From Solirubrobacteraceae bacterium (GTDB taxonomy: Bacteria > Actinomycetota > Thermoleophilia > Solirubrobacterales > Solirubrobacteraceae), in NCBI GenBank assembly GCA_017882465.1, contig JADGPN010000017.1, forward strand, positions 1 to 33,300: a stretch of DNA of 33,300 bases. The letters run 5' to 3'. The position numbers were made by a program, and so were the translations under genes. The notes beneath the pieces were generated by a model that was not told the origin of the DNA, made no database searches, and saw only the letters and a program-made list of their open reading frames with translations. Of the stretch, positions 16,181-23,696 are shown piece by piece (within the stretch, counting starts at the first letter, position 1; each line of letters opens with the position of its first letter).

Positions 16181-16801
16181 ATGAGCACAGTCATCGACAG
16201 CCTGGAGCGTGCACAGCTCCGCCGCGTACCGGCGTTCGACGCCGGGGATCGCCTGCGCGTGCATTTCCAGGTGATCGAGGGCACACGTCGCCGCACCCAG
16301 GTGTTCGAGGGCGTCGTGATCAAGCGCCAGGGTCACGGCGCACGCGAGACGTTCACGGTCCGCAAGCAGTCGTTCGGCGTCGGTGTCGAGCGGACGTTCC
16401 CACTGCACTCGCCCAAGATCGAGCGGATCGAGGTGGCGGCGCGCGGCGACGTCAGGCGCGCCAAGCTGTATTACCTGCGTGATCGAGTCGGCAAGCGCGC
16501 GCGAGTTCGCGAGCGCCGCTCGGTCGGGCCCGAGGAGGTCGTCGAGCGCGGACTGCTCTATCCCCCGGTGCCCGAGGAGGATGCGGCGGTCGAGGAAGCC
16601 TCGGCCCCCGATGAAGCCCCGGCTGCGGAGGACGCCGCCGCGGCGCCCGAGGCGTCCGCGGCTCCTGAAGCGGCGGCTCCCGAGGCGGCGCCGGCTGCTG
16701 AGCCCGACGCCGGAGGGGACGAGCCTGCAGCTACACCGACGCCGGCGCAGGATGCCGAGCCGGCGGCCGCAGAGCCCCCCGCCGGCGAAGAGAAGGTGTG
16801 A
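16181..16801 (+). CDS. rplS: 50S ribosomal protein L19 with long acidic C-terminal tail
   Basis: Large-subunit protein at the 30S-50S interface. Residues ~1-115 are ordinary L19, with [30 protein letters not shown], the [15 protein letters not shown] segment and the closing [15 protein letters not shown]. Normal L19 is about 115 aa; this product is 206 aa. The extra ~85 residues are rich in Ala, Glu and Pro with repeated APEA-like units, no aromatic residues after the start of the tail, and no predicted fold. The tail is in frame with a clean stop that overlaps the lepB start (GTGA), so it is not an obvious assembly error. Confidence 0.95.
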   Translation: MSTVIDSLERAQLRRVPAFDAGDRLRVHFQVIEGTRRRTQVFEGVVIKRQGHGARETFTVRKQSFGVGVERTFPLHSPKIERIEVAARGDVRRAKLYYLRDRVGKRARVRERRSVGPEEVVERGLLYPPVPEEDAAVEEASAPDEAPAAEDAAAAPEASAAPEAAAPEAAPAAEPDAGGDEPAATPTPAQDAEPAAAEPPAGEEKV

Positions 16802-17424
16802 CGCGGGGCAAGAAGTCGGCGGCGAGCTCCGTCCTGGAGCTCGTACTCATCGTCGCGACGGCGCTCGGTCTCGCGCTGGCGATCCAGGCCTTCGTGATCA
16901 AGCCGTATCGGATCCCGAGCGGCTCGATGCTGCCCACGCTGCACATCAACCAGCGGGTGCTGGTCAACCGGCTGGGGACGCATTTCGGCTCGCCGAGCAT
17001 CGGCGACATCTACGTCTTCCACCCGCCGAAGAACTACGACCAGGGGTGCGCCGACCCGCAGGAGGGGCAGACCGACGTCGGCCGGAACAACCTCCGAGCC
17101 TGCGATGTCGCGCAGTCGCAGGAATCGAGCGAGACGTTCATCAAGCGCGTCGTCGGACTGCCCGGCGACCGCATCTCGATCCGCGGCGGTCACGTGATCC
17201 GCAACGGCGTCCCGGAGAAGGACTCCTACATCGCCCCCTGCGACGGAGCGGGGTCGTGCGATTTCCCGGGCACGGTCACGATTCCCAAGAACGACTACTT
17301 CATGATGGGCGACAACCGCGGCCAGTCCGACGACAGCCGCTTCTGGGGCCCGATTCCGAAGGCGTGGATCATCGGCCACGCGTTCTTCACCTACTGGCCG
17401 CCCGACCGGATCGGGTTCTTGTAG
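16798..17424 (+). CDS. lepB: type I signal peptidase (first of two)
   Basis: Membrane protease that removes signal peptides from exported proteins. The 208-residue product has one N-terminal membrane helix (about 13-33). Next come the Box B serine in PSGSMLPTL (Ser43) and the lysine in [13 protein letters not shown] (Lys116), the Ser/Lys dyad. [15 protein letters not shown] lies at 170-184. Four cysteines on the outer side (84, 102, 148, 154) could form disulfides. The start is GTG 16798, overlapping the rplS stop by 4 nt. The next gene is a paralogue. Confidence 0.95.
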   Translation: MTRGKKSAASSVLELVLIVATALGLALAIQAFVIKPYRIPSGSMLPTLHINQRVLVNRLGTHFGSPSIGDIYVFHPPKNYDQGCADPQEGQTDVGRNNLRACDVAQSQESSETFIKRVVGLPGDRISIRGGHVIRNGVPEKDSYIAPCDGAGSCDFPGTVTIPKNDYFMMGDNRGQSDDSRFWGPIPKAWIIGHAFFTYWPPDRIGFL

Positions 17425-17432
17425 GAGCTACG

Positions 17433-18026
17433 GTGGGCAAGTCCAGGGTCAAATCGCTCATCGAGCTGCTGGTCACGATCGCGGTCGCGGTCGGCCTGGC
17501 GCTGCTGATCCAGGCGTTCATCGTCAAGCCGTACAGGATCCCGAGCCCGTCGATGGTGCCGACGCTGACCATCGGTCAGCGGGTGCTCACCAACCGGCTG
17601 ATCAACCACCCCAGCGTCGGCGACATCGTCGTCTTCCACCCGCCCCGCGGCGCGGATCCGGCGACCCCCGTGTGCGGCAACCCCAACCAGGGCGGCTCCG
17701 GCCCGCAGCCGTGCGGAGTGCCCACCCCGCAGATGTCGAGCCAGACGTTCATCAAGCGCGTCGTGGCGGGCCCCGGGGACTCGATCGCGATCGTCCACGG
17801 GCACGTCTACCGGAACGGGAAACGCGAGACCGATCCGTACATCGCGCCATGCGATTCCTGCAATTACCCCCAACCGGTCATCGTTCCGCCCGGCGACTAC
17901 TTCATGATGGGCGACAACCGTGGCGAATCCGACGACAGCCGCTTCTGGGGTCCCGTCCCCGACTCCTGGGTCATCGGAGTTGCCTTCTTCACCTACTGGC
18001 CGCCGGACCGCATCGGCTTCCTCTGA
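17433..18026 (+). CDS. lepB: type I signal peptidase (second of two)
   Basis: A 197-residue paralogue of the preceding gene, 8 nt downstream. It has a membrane helix at about 10-31, Ser40 in PSPSMVPTL, Lys108 in QTFIKRVVAGPGD, and the same [14 protein letters not shown] block and C-terminal [10 protein letters not shown] ending. The catalytic Ser and Lys are both kept, so it is probably active. It differs mainly in the Gly/Pro/Cys-rich loop between the two catalytic boxes, which could alter substrate preference. The start is GTG 17433, with GGAG about 7 nt upstream. Confidence 0.93.
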   Translation: MGKSRVKSLIELLVTIAVAVGLALLIQAFIVKPYRIPSPSMVPTLTIGQRVLTNRLINHPSVGDIVVFHPPRGADPATPVCGNPNQGGSGPQPCGVPTPQMSSQTFIKRVVAGPGDSIAIVHGHVYRNGKRETDPYIAPCDSCNYPQPVIVPPGDYFMMGDNRGESDDSRFWGPVPDSWVIGVAFFTYWPPDRIGFL

Positions 18027-18693
18027 GCGCAAGGCCCGCAGGCGCCCGCGCCGGGCCCCGCGGCCGGGCCGGCGCCTGTTCCAGTTCGATCGTGAGCTGG
18101 GCTCGAGGTTCGTGGCCGGAGCCGACGAGGCCGGCCGCGGCTGCCTGGCGGGGCCGCTGGTGGCCGCGGCCGTGCTGTTCGACCAGGAGCGCCTCGGCCG
18201 CGCGGAGGTCCGCGCCCTCGGGGCGCTGAACGACTCCAAGCAGCAGACCGCCGCGTCGCGAGCCGAGATGTACCCGGTGATCCTCCGAATCGCCACCCGG
18301 GTGGTCGTCGTGGCCCGGTGCGCTCCGGGCATCGACGCACGGGGCTTGCACGTCACCAACCTCGCCGCCCTGCGCGACGCGCTCGGCCGCGTGGCCTGCC
18401 CGGGCTGCATCTGCCTCAGCGACGGGTTCCCGGTCCGCGGCCTCGATTACGAGCAGCGGGCGGTGATCGGCGGCGATGCCAAGAGCGCCGCGATCGCGGC
18501 GGCATCGGTGATCGCGAAGGAGACCCGAGACCGCTATATGCGCCGCGCCGACGAGGCCCACCCGGGCTGGGAGTTCGCCCAGCACGTGGGCTATGCGACT
18601 CCGGAGCACCGCCAGGCGATCGAGCGGCTGGGCGTCTCGCCGCTGCACCGGCTCTCGTTCCAGTCGGCGGCGTACCAGCAGCTGTCGCTGTAG
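17980..18693 (+). CDS. rnhB: ribonuclease HII
   Basis: Removes RNA from RNA-DNA hybrids and single ribonucleotides from DNA. Key motifs are AGADEAGRGCLAGPLVAAAV (Asp and Glu of the DE pair), LSDGFPV (third Asp) and DAKSAAIAAASVIAKETRD, followed by HxGY-like HVGYATPEH. The start is unclear. The frame has no ATG, GTG or TTG between the lepB stop and the catalytic core except a GTG just before DEAGRG. I use TTG 17980, which overlaps lepB; ATG 17920 or a CTG near 18076 are alternatives. An Arg-rich N-terminal stretch precedes the core in the long forms. The 3' end is only 3 bp from the convergent yraN. Confidence 0.9.
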   Translation: MPSSPTGRRTASASSERKARRRPRRAPRPGRRLFQFDRELGSRFVAGADEAGRGCLAGPLVAAAVLFDQERLGRAEVRALGALNDSKQQTAASRAEMYPVILRIATRVVVVARCAPGIDARGLHVTNLAALRDALGRVACPGCICLSDGFPVRGLDYEQRAVIGGDAKSAAIAAASVIAKETRDRYMRRADEAHPGWEFAQHVGYATPEHRQAIERLGVSPLHRLSFQSAAYQQLSL

Positions 18694-18696
18694 GGC

Positions 18697-19071
18697 TCAG
18701 AACGCGTCCTCCACGTGCTCGAGGCGGACCAGGCGGCCGAGAGCGTCGACCGTGACCCCGATCGCGTCGAACCTGACCGAAACCGCGTACGGGCGCTCCC
18801 GGCGCTCGATCAGCCAGCTGCCGGCCATCTTGCGCACGCGCGAACGCTTGCCGGTGCCGACCGCGTCCAGCGGCCCGCTCCCGGTCGCGGTCAGGCGGCG
18901 CGTCTTGACCTCACAGAAGGTCAGGGTGAGCCCGTCGAAAGCGACGATGTCGAGCTCTCCCCAGCGGGTGCGGTAGTTGCGCTCCACGATCTCGAATCCG
19001 AGCCGGGCCAGATGGTCCGCAGCCAGGCGCTCGCCGAGTGCTCCGAGGCGGTGACGCAGGTCCGAGCTCAT
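18697..19071 (-). CDS. yraN: YraN/UPF0102 family endonuclease-like protein
   Basis: A 124-residue protein of the UPF0102 family, whose fold is that of a PD-(D/E)XK nuclease. I see LGALGERLAADHLARLGFEIVERNYR, then GELDIVAFDG and FCEVKTRR, which supply the family's Glu, Asp and Glu-x-Lys. Its cellular role is not firmly known; it clusters with comM and dprA in many genomes, suggesting DNA processing. The start is ATG 19069-19071, with TAGCGT ending 8 nt upstream on the minus strand. It is divergent from comM and its promoter mirrors the comM promoter. Confidence 0.92.
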   Translation of the reverse strand: MSSDLRHRLGALGERLAADHLARLGFEIVERNYRTRWGELDIVAFDGLTLTFCEVKTRRLTATGSGPLDAVGTGKRSRVRKMAGSWLIERRERPYAVSVRFDAIGVTVDALGRLVRLEHVEDAF

Positions 19072-19079
19072 CGTCTTCG

Positions 19080-19127
19080 ACGCTACGCCTGATCGCGTAA
19101 CGCGTGGGTGACACACAGCGACAATTC
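19080..19127 (-). promoter_or_regulatory. yraN promoter, mirrored copy of the comM promoter
   Basis: Read on the minus strand from 19127 to 19080, this 48-bp segment has GAATTG, then TCACCCACG, ACGCGATC and finally CGTAGCGT, whose TAGCGT is the -10 (19080-19085). The same blocks at the same spacing occur on the plus strand at 19157-19204. By my hand alignment 37 of 48 positions agree, and 28 of the 32 nearest the gene. Confidence 0.65.
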
Positions 19128-19156
19128 AGCGCAGGGGAGGCGCTCCGGACTGCGGA

Positions 19157-19204
19157 GAATTGGCACACACCGTCACCCACGTGTCACGCGATCGCGCGTA
19201 GCGT
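19157..19204 (+). promoter_or_regulatory. comM-dprA promoter, mirrored copy of the yraN promoter
   Basis: GAATTG (19157-19162), TCACCCACG (from 19173), ACGCGATC (19186-19193) and CGTAGCGT with -10 TAGCGT (19199-19204) match the yraN promoter block for block in the opposite direction. The centre between the two copies is 29 bp. TAGCGT ends 6 nt before ATG 19211, so transcription likely starts at or beside the start codon. Confidence 0.65.
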
Positions 19205-19210
19205 GGAGGC

Positions 19211-20728
19211 ATGCTCGCTCGAGTGGCCACCTTCACCATCGATGGCGTCGATCCGCGGCAGGTATGGGTGGAGGTCGACATCCGGCCGGGGCTGCCGGCG
19301 TTCACGATCGTCGGCCTCGGCGACGCGGCGGTGCGCGAATCGCGCGAGCGCATCCGCTCGGCGGTGCTGAACTCGGGGTTCGAGTTCCCCGCCCGGCGGA
19401 TCACGGCCAACCTGGCTCCGGCCTTCCTGCGCAAGGTGGGGCCTGGCTTCGACGCGGCGCTCGCGCTGGGCGTGCTGGCGGCCAGCGGCCAGGTGGCGCC
19501 GGAGTCGCTGGCCACCTTCGCGGTCTTCGGCGAGCTCTCGCTGGGAGGCGAGCTGCGGGACTCGCCCGGCGCCCTGGCCGTGGCCGAGGGCGCCCACCGG
19601 GCGGGGTTCGCCCACCTGATCGTCCCGCGCGAGAGGGCGCGCGAGGCAGCGCTCGTGGAGGGCATCGCCATCGCCGGCGCGTCGAGCCTGCGCGACGCGG
19701 CCGAGGTGCTGGCCGGCCGGACGCCGGCTGCGCCTCCGGCCGAGGCGCGCCGCGCGAGTGCACGCCAGGAGCCAGATCTCGCCGACGTCCGCGGCCATGC
19801 CGCTCCGCTGCTGGCGCTGCAGATCGCCGCGGCCGGGGGTCACAACCTGCTGCTCGAGGGCGCTCCGGGGACGGGCAAGACGATGCTGGCGCGGCGCCTG
19901 CCGTCGATCCTCCCGGCGCTCACCCGAGCCGAGGCGATCGAGGTCACGAGGATCCACAGCGTCGCCGGGATCCAATCCGACGGGCTCGTGCACGCGCGTC
20001 CCTTCCGCGCTCCGCACCACTCGATCTCGCCGGCCGGTCTGGTCGGCGGCGGAGCGCCGCCGCGGCCCGGGGAGGCTACCTTGGCCAACCATGGCGTGCT
20101 GTTCCTGGACGAGCTGTCCGAGTTCCAGCGCTCCAGCCTCGATGCCCTGCGCCAGCCGCTCGAGGACGGGTGCGTGACGATCGTGCGCGGCCAGCGGGCG
20201 CTGGTGTTCCCGACCCGGTTCATGCTCGTGGCCGCCACCAATCCGTGCCCGTGCGGCTATGCCGGGGTCGGAGACCGGTGCGGGTGCGGGGAGGCGGACC
20301 TGAGACGCCACCGGCGCCGCCTGAGCGGCCCGCTGCTCGACCGCATGGACCTGCTCGTCGACGTCGCGCGCCCGGCGGGGCGTGAGCTGCGCGCGGGACC
20401 GGCGGTCGACTCCGCTCGGGTGTGCGCACGGGTGGCCGTCGCCCGCGAGCGCCAGCAGGCGCGGCTCGCCGGCACGCAGGCGCGCTGCAACGGCGAGATG
20501 GACGGCAAGCTCGTCTCCCGCCACGTTCGCCTCGAAGCGGCGGCGGAGGCGGCGGTCGCGCGCGCCTACGACGCCGGCGCCCTGAGCGCGCGTGGGCGCC
20601 ATCGGGTGCTCCGGGTGGCCAGGACGATCGCCGATCTCGAGCAGTCCGATCGGGTCAGCGTCGACCACGTCCTCACCGCCCTCAGCCTGCGCCAGCGCGA
20701 CCAGGCCTCGGCGGCGCTGGCGGCATGA
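19211..20728 (+). CDS. comM: ComM/YifB family magnesium-chelatase-like AAA ATPase
   Basis: ComM is a DNA helicase that promotes branch migration during natural transformation. The 505-residue product has the N-terminal Lon-protease-like ChlI fold (opening VATFTIDGVDPRQVWVEVDI and GLGDAAVRESRERIRSA). The central AAA module has Walker A GAPGTGKT at about 217-224 and Walker B LFLDELSEF, then a cysteine-rich loop (PCPCGYAGVGDRCGCG) and a C-terminal Mg-chelatase-like helical domain. Length matches the family. It overlaps dprA by ATGA, the usual comM-dprA pair. GGAGG 19205-19209 immediately before the ATG is too close to act as a good Shine-Dalgarno. Confidence 0.95.
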   Translation: MLARVATFTIDGVDPRQVWVEVDIRPGLPAFTIVGLGDAAVRESRERIRSAVLNSGFEFPARRITANLAPAFLRKVGPGFDAALALGVLAASGQVAPESLATFAVFGELSLGGELRDSPGALAVAEGAHRAGFAHLIVPRERAREAALVEGIAIAGASSLRDAAEVLAGRTPAAPPAEARRASARQEPDLADVRGHAAPLLALQIAAAGGHNLLLEGAPGTGKTMLARRLPSILPALTRAEAIEVTRIHSVAGIQSDGLVHARPFRAPHHSISPAGLVGGGAPPRPGEATLANHGVLFLDELSEFQRSSLDALRQPLEDGCVTIVRGQRALVFPTRFMLVAATNPCPCGYAGVGDRCGCGEADLRRHRRRLSGPLLDRMDLLVDVARPAGRELRAGPAVDSARVCARVAVARERQQARLAGTQARCNGEMDGKLVSRHVRLEAAAEAAVARAYDAGALSARGRHRVLRVARTIADLEQSDRVSVDHVLTALSLRQRDQASAALAA

Positions 20729-21813
20729 TCGGCGATCGCGCCTGCGAGCGGTGCCTGGCCCGGCCGTGGCTCCTGGAGCGGCTGCGAGGGCATCTCGATC
20801 TCGAGCGCGGACGGCTGGGGGCGGCGCTCGAGCTGCCCGATCGGGAGCTGATCGCGGCCGTCGCGGGCGCCGAGCGCGGGAGCGTGAGCCGGGAGCTCGA
20901 CCGCTTCGACGCCGCCGGCGCCCGTGAGCGATGCGAGCGCGCGAAGGTGGAGCCGGTCTGCCGCTGCGATCCCGGGTACCCGGTGCGGCTGGCGGACCTG
21001 GCCGCCCCTCCGGCCGTGATCCACGTCGCCGGTGGCCTCGATCGCTTCCTGGATCTGGCCGCCGGGGACCCGGTGGCGATCGTCGGTGCGCGGCGCGCCA
21101 GCTCCTACGGGCTGGAGGTCGCCCGCTCGCTCGGCCGCGGTCTCGGGGCGGCGGGTGCGGTGGTGCTGAGCGGGATGGCGCTCGGCATCGACTCGGCCGC
21201 CCACGCCGGCGCGCTCGCCGCGCAGGCGCCGACGCTTGCGGTGCTGCCCGCCGGGGCCGACCACGCCTACCCGGCCAGCAGGCGCGCACTGCACGGCCGG
21301 ATCCAGGCCGCCGGGGCGGCGATCTCGGAGCTGCCTCCCGGCGCCGAGGTCCGGCGCTGGATGTTCCCGGCTCGCAACCGGGTGATCGCGGCGCTCGCGC
21401 TGATGACCGTGGTGGTGGAGGCGAGCGAGCGGTCCGGCGCATTGATCACAGCCGGGCTGGCGCAGGGCCTCGGGCGCGGTCTCGGCGCGGTGCCGGGGCG
21501 CGTGACCTCGCCGCTGGCCGCCGGGCCCAACTCGCTGCTGGCGGCGGGCGCGGCGCTCGTGCGCGGCGCCCAGGACGTCCTGGACCGTCTCTACGGCGTC
21601 GGCGTCCGCGACGGGAGCGCGGCTGAGCACCGCGCCGAGCTGTCCCCGGACCTGCGCCGGGTGCTCGATCAGATCGCCGGCGGCCGTGACACGGCGGCGG
21701 CGCTGGAGCGGGCGGGGCATCGGCCGGAGGAGATGCTGGCCGCGGTGGCGTCGCTGGAGCTCCACGGCTACATCAGGCGTGAGATCGGAGGTCGGTTCGT
21801 CCCGCTGCCGTAG
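20725..21813 (+). CDS. dprA: DNA-processing protein DprA
   Basis: Loads RecA onto incoming single-stranded DNA in transformation. The 362-residue product has an N-terminal helical region and the Rossmann-like core, with VAIVGARRASSYG, LSGMALGIDSAAHAGAL, FPARNRVIAALA and EASERSGALITA. It also has a C-terminal winged helix (about 300-362) ending KHGYIRR-like as LHGYIRREIGGRFVPLP. The start ATG 20725 overlaps the comM stop, so the two are co-translated. It sits under the mirrored promoter shared in design with yraN. Confidence 0.95.
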   Translation: MIGDRACERCLARPWLLERLRGHLDLERGRLGAALELPDRELIAAVAGAERGSVSRELDRFDAAGARERCERAKVEPVCRCDPGYPVRLADLAAPPAVIHVAGGLDRFLDLAAGDPVAIVGARRASSYGLEVARSLGRGLGAAGAVVLSGMALGIDSAAHAGALAAQAPTLAVLPAGADHAYPASRRALHGRIQAAGAAISELPPGAEVRRWMFPARNRVIAALALMTVVVEASERSGALITAGLAQGLGRGLGAVPGRVTSPLAAGPNSLLAAGAALVRGAQDVLDRLYGVGVRDGSAAEHRAELSPDLRRVLDQIAGGRDTAAALERAGHRPEEMLAAVASLELHGYIRREIGGRFVPLP

Positions 21814-21819
21814 TCCGAT

Positions 21820-21825
21820 TAGTCT
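21820..21825 (+). promoter_or_regulatory. -10 element of thiD
   Basis: TAGTCT ends 8 nt before ATG 21834, in a 20-nt gap after dprA; there is no space for a TPP riboswitch. Confidence 0.45.
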
Positions 21826-21833
21826 CGTGAGCC

Positions 21834-22646
21834 ATGCACGCGCCCACCCGCATCCCGGCGGTACTTTCCATCGCCGGCTCGGACTCGGGCGGGGGCGCCG
21901 GCATTCAGGCCGATCTGAAGGCGTTCGCCGTCTGCGGAGTGCACGGCATGACCGCGATCACGGCCATCACGGCCCAGAACACCGTCGGCGTCACCGCCGT
22001 TCACGTGATCCCCCCGGAGACGATCCTGGCCCAGGTCCGGGCGGTGAGCGACGACATCGGCGTCGACGCGGTCAAGATCGGGATGCTGGGCAACGTAGCC
22101 ACGATCGAGGCGGTCTCCCAGGCGCTGCGGGAGCTGGCGCCCGGAACGCCGGTGGTGCTCGACCCGGTGATGGTCTCCGAATCGGGGGCCGAGCTGCTCG
22201 AGCCCTCGGCCCGTGACGCGCTGATCCGGCTGCTGGTGCCGCTGGCCACCGTGCTCACCCCCAACGTGCCCGAGGCCCGGTCGCTGACCGGCGACGCCGT
22301 CTCGGAGGCCCCGGAGCTGGCGCGCCGCGTGCGTGCGCTGGGTCCGCAGGTCGTCGTCCTCACTGGGGGCCACCGCGAGCGGGCGATCGATGTCTACCTC
22401 GACGGCACCGAGATGGTCGAGATCCCCGGAGAGCGGCATCCCGACGGGGCGGCGCACGGTTCCGGGTGCACCCACTCCTCGGTGCTCGCGGCCCAGCTCG
22501 CCCTGGGCGTCGCTCCGCTCGAGGCCGCCCGGCGCGCCAAGCGGATGGCCGCGGGCGCGGTCAGGGACGGCCTGCGGGAGATCGGGGCGGGCCCGGGCCC
22601 CGTCGACGTGATCGGAATCGGCCGCGGTCGCGCAGGCCGCGCGTGA
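21834..22646 (+). CDS. thiD: hydroxymethylpyrimidine / phosphomethylpyrimidine kinase
   Basis: Phosphorylates HMP and HMP-P in thiamine pyrophosphate synthesis. The 270-residue product has the ribokinase-like opening GSDSGGGAG (15-23), MTAITAITAQNT, DPVMVSESGAELL, LTPNVPEA and the C-terminal anion hole with GSGCTHSSVLAA. All ThiD hallmarks and normal length are present. No other thiamine gene is nearby, so it is probably a stand-alone unit with its own near-leaderless promoter. Confidence 0.95.
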   Translation: MHAPTRIPAVLSIAGSDSGGGAGIQADLKAFAVCGVHGMTAITAITAQNTVGVTAVHVIPPETILAQVRAVSDDIGVDAVKIGMLGNVATIEAVSQALRELAPGTPVVLDPVMVSESGAELLEPSARDALIRLLVPLATVLTPNVPEARSLTGDAVSEAPELARRVRALGPQVVVLTGGHRERAIDVYLDGTEMVEIPGERHPDGAAHGSGCTHSSVLAAQLALGVAPLEAARRAKRMAAGAVRDGLREIGAGPGPVDVIGIGRGRAGRA

Positions 22647-22721
22647 GCAGCGCGCGCGCCGGCGCATGAGCGCCGCGCCCCAGCCAGGACGGGGCGATTC
22701 GGTAGGAGGGGATTCCTTTGA

Positions 22722-22727
22722 CATAAT
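22722..22727 (+). promoter_or_regulatory. -10 element of the 22734 gene
   Basis: CATAAT (five of six matches to TATAAT) ends 6 nt before GTG 22734, in a locally AT-richer stretch. The overlapping TTGACA at 22718-22723 cannot be a -35 for this element. Confidence 0.5.
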
Positions 22728-22733
22728 GCTCGC

Positions 22734-22982
22734 GTGCGGTTCCTGCGTATGAAGCCCGGGCATGGTGAGGTGCTCATCGCCGAGGGGGACGTCGAGCGGG
22801 CGGAGGACGAGCAGCGGCTGATCGAGGAGTTCCGCCGGCAGCTGGACGCGGGTCTGTGGGCCGCGGTTCCGTACACCGGCTCCGCCGGCCGTCGTCAGGC
22901 GCACATGGTGCGTGCGTTCGGCGACATACCCCGCGACGCCGAGCGCGTGATCTTCTTCCCGCGGGCAGCGGGCGGAAGATAG
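22734..22982 (+). CDS. small hypothetical protein
   Basis: An 82-residue soluble protein I do not recognise. It is mixed alpha/beta by eye: a strand-turn-strand opening (MRFLRMKPGHGEVLIAEGD), an amphipathic helix (about 24-40, EDEQRLIEEFRRQLDAG) and a last section with RQAHMVRAFGDIPRDAERVIFFP. Its small size and the HMV...ERVIFFP ending look like a real conserved family rather than noise, and the codon bias matches its neighbours. The start is GTG 22734, supported by a good -10 6 nt upstream. The next unknown gene begins 22 nt downstream and may be co-transcribed. Confidence 0.75.
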   Translation: MRFLRMKPGHGEVLIAEGDVERAEDEQRLIEEFRRQLDAGLWAAVPYTGSAGRRQAHMVRAFGDIPRDAERVIFFPRAAGGR

Positions 22983-23004
22983 GTAGCGGCGGCGGGCCAG
23001 ACCG

Positions 23005-23625
23005 ATGATCCTCGCCCTCGCCGCGACCACACTGGTGGCACTCGCGCTGCTCTCGGATCTGATCATCCCCAGGGTGGAGGAGGCGTGGTCCCGGCACCGG
23101 GCACGCCGGGGTCGCGCGCCGGCCCTGTCGTATGACCCGGGGCGCGAGCGCCGGGCCGAGCAGCGGGCCCGCACGCTCCTGCGCTCATGCGTCGACGACG
23201 AGGAATGGGCGATGTACCGCGATCTCGGGTTCATCCGCGTCTGGGGCTCACAGGCCGACGGGCCCGACCAGGCGGGCGGTACCGGCGGCGCGCCCTACGC
23301 GTATCTCATCTACCCGCACCGGGCGATCGTGGCCTATCTCGCCCAGACCCACCGGCTGCTCAACGAGTACTGCGTCGCCTTCCCTGACCAGACCCGCCCC
23401 TACGGGAGCGCGCGGCTGCCCGACTCCGACGACGTGCTGGCCAAGTGGATGGCGCTGACGGGCGATGAACGCCGGCTCATCGCGACGGCCAACATGCATC
23501 TCCCCGGGCGCCAGCTCGACCCGACCCGGGTGCGGCGCGATCTCTGGCGCCTGACGCAGTGGGAGCGGGCCCGCATGCGCTCCTCGGGCGCACACTCCGC
23601 GTCCACCGGCGTCGACGCGGGCTGA
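23005..23625 (+). CDS. hypothetical membrane-anchored protein
   Basis: A 206-residue protein of unknown function. One N-terminal hydrophobic helix (about 2-22) is followed by a basic Arg-rich stretch, which suggests a cytosolic domain anchored by the N-terminus. The domain has distinctive stretches, LLRSCVDDEEWAMYRDLGFI, YAYLIYPHRAIVAYLAQTHR and a helical tail with LWRLTQWERARMR. The Trp/Tyr/His-rich core looks like a true folded domain. It follows the 82-aa gene by 22 nt and precedes ilvD by 71 nt, with its own probable start at ATG 23005. I cannot assign a family. Confidence 0.75.
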   Translation: MILALAATTLVALALLSDLIIPRVEEAWSRHRARRGRAPALSYDPGRERRAEQRARTLLRSCVDDEEWAMYRDLGFIRVWGSQADGPDQAGGTGGAPYAYLIYPHRAIVAYLAQTHRLLNEYCVAFPDQTRPYGSARLPDSDDVLAKWMALTGDERRLIATANMHLPGRQLDPTRVRRDLWRLTQWERARMRSSGAHSASTGVDAG

Positions 23626-23681
23626 CGCCCACAGCGGCCGCCCCCGCTCCCGGCCGTGTCCCCACTGCTGCGCCCTCCCGC

Positions 23682-23687
23682 TACAGT
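23682..23687 (+). promoter_or_regulatory. -10 element of ilvD
   Basis: TACAGT ends 9 nt before ATG 23697; there is no room for a leader-peptide attenuator. Confidence 0.45.
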
Positions 23688-23696
23688 CCGGCGCCG

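Noticed and set aside
19157-19204. PafBC-type DNA-damage promoter (TTGTCAGTG then N8 then TAnnnT) before comM
   Set aside because: Only TGTCA of the upstream half is present, the spacing is off by one, and the mirrored yraN copy reads GTTACG instead.
21814-21833. TPP riboswitch before thiD
   Set aside because: Only 20 nt separate dprA and thiD; no THI-box sequence fits.
22718-22723. TTGACA as a -35 box
   Set aside because: It overlaps the -10 CATAAT and lies only 10 nt before the start codon; no -10 exists 17 nt downstream except inside the gene.
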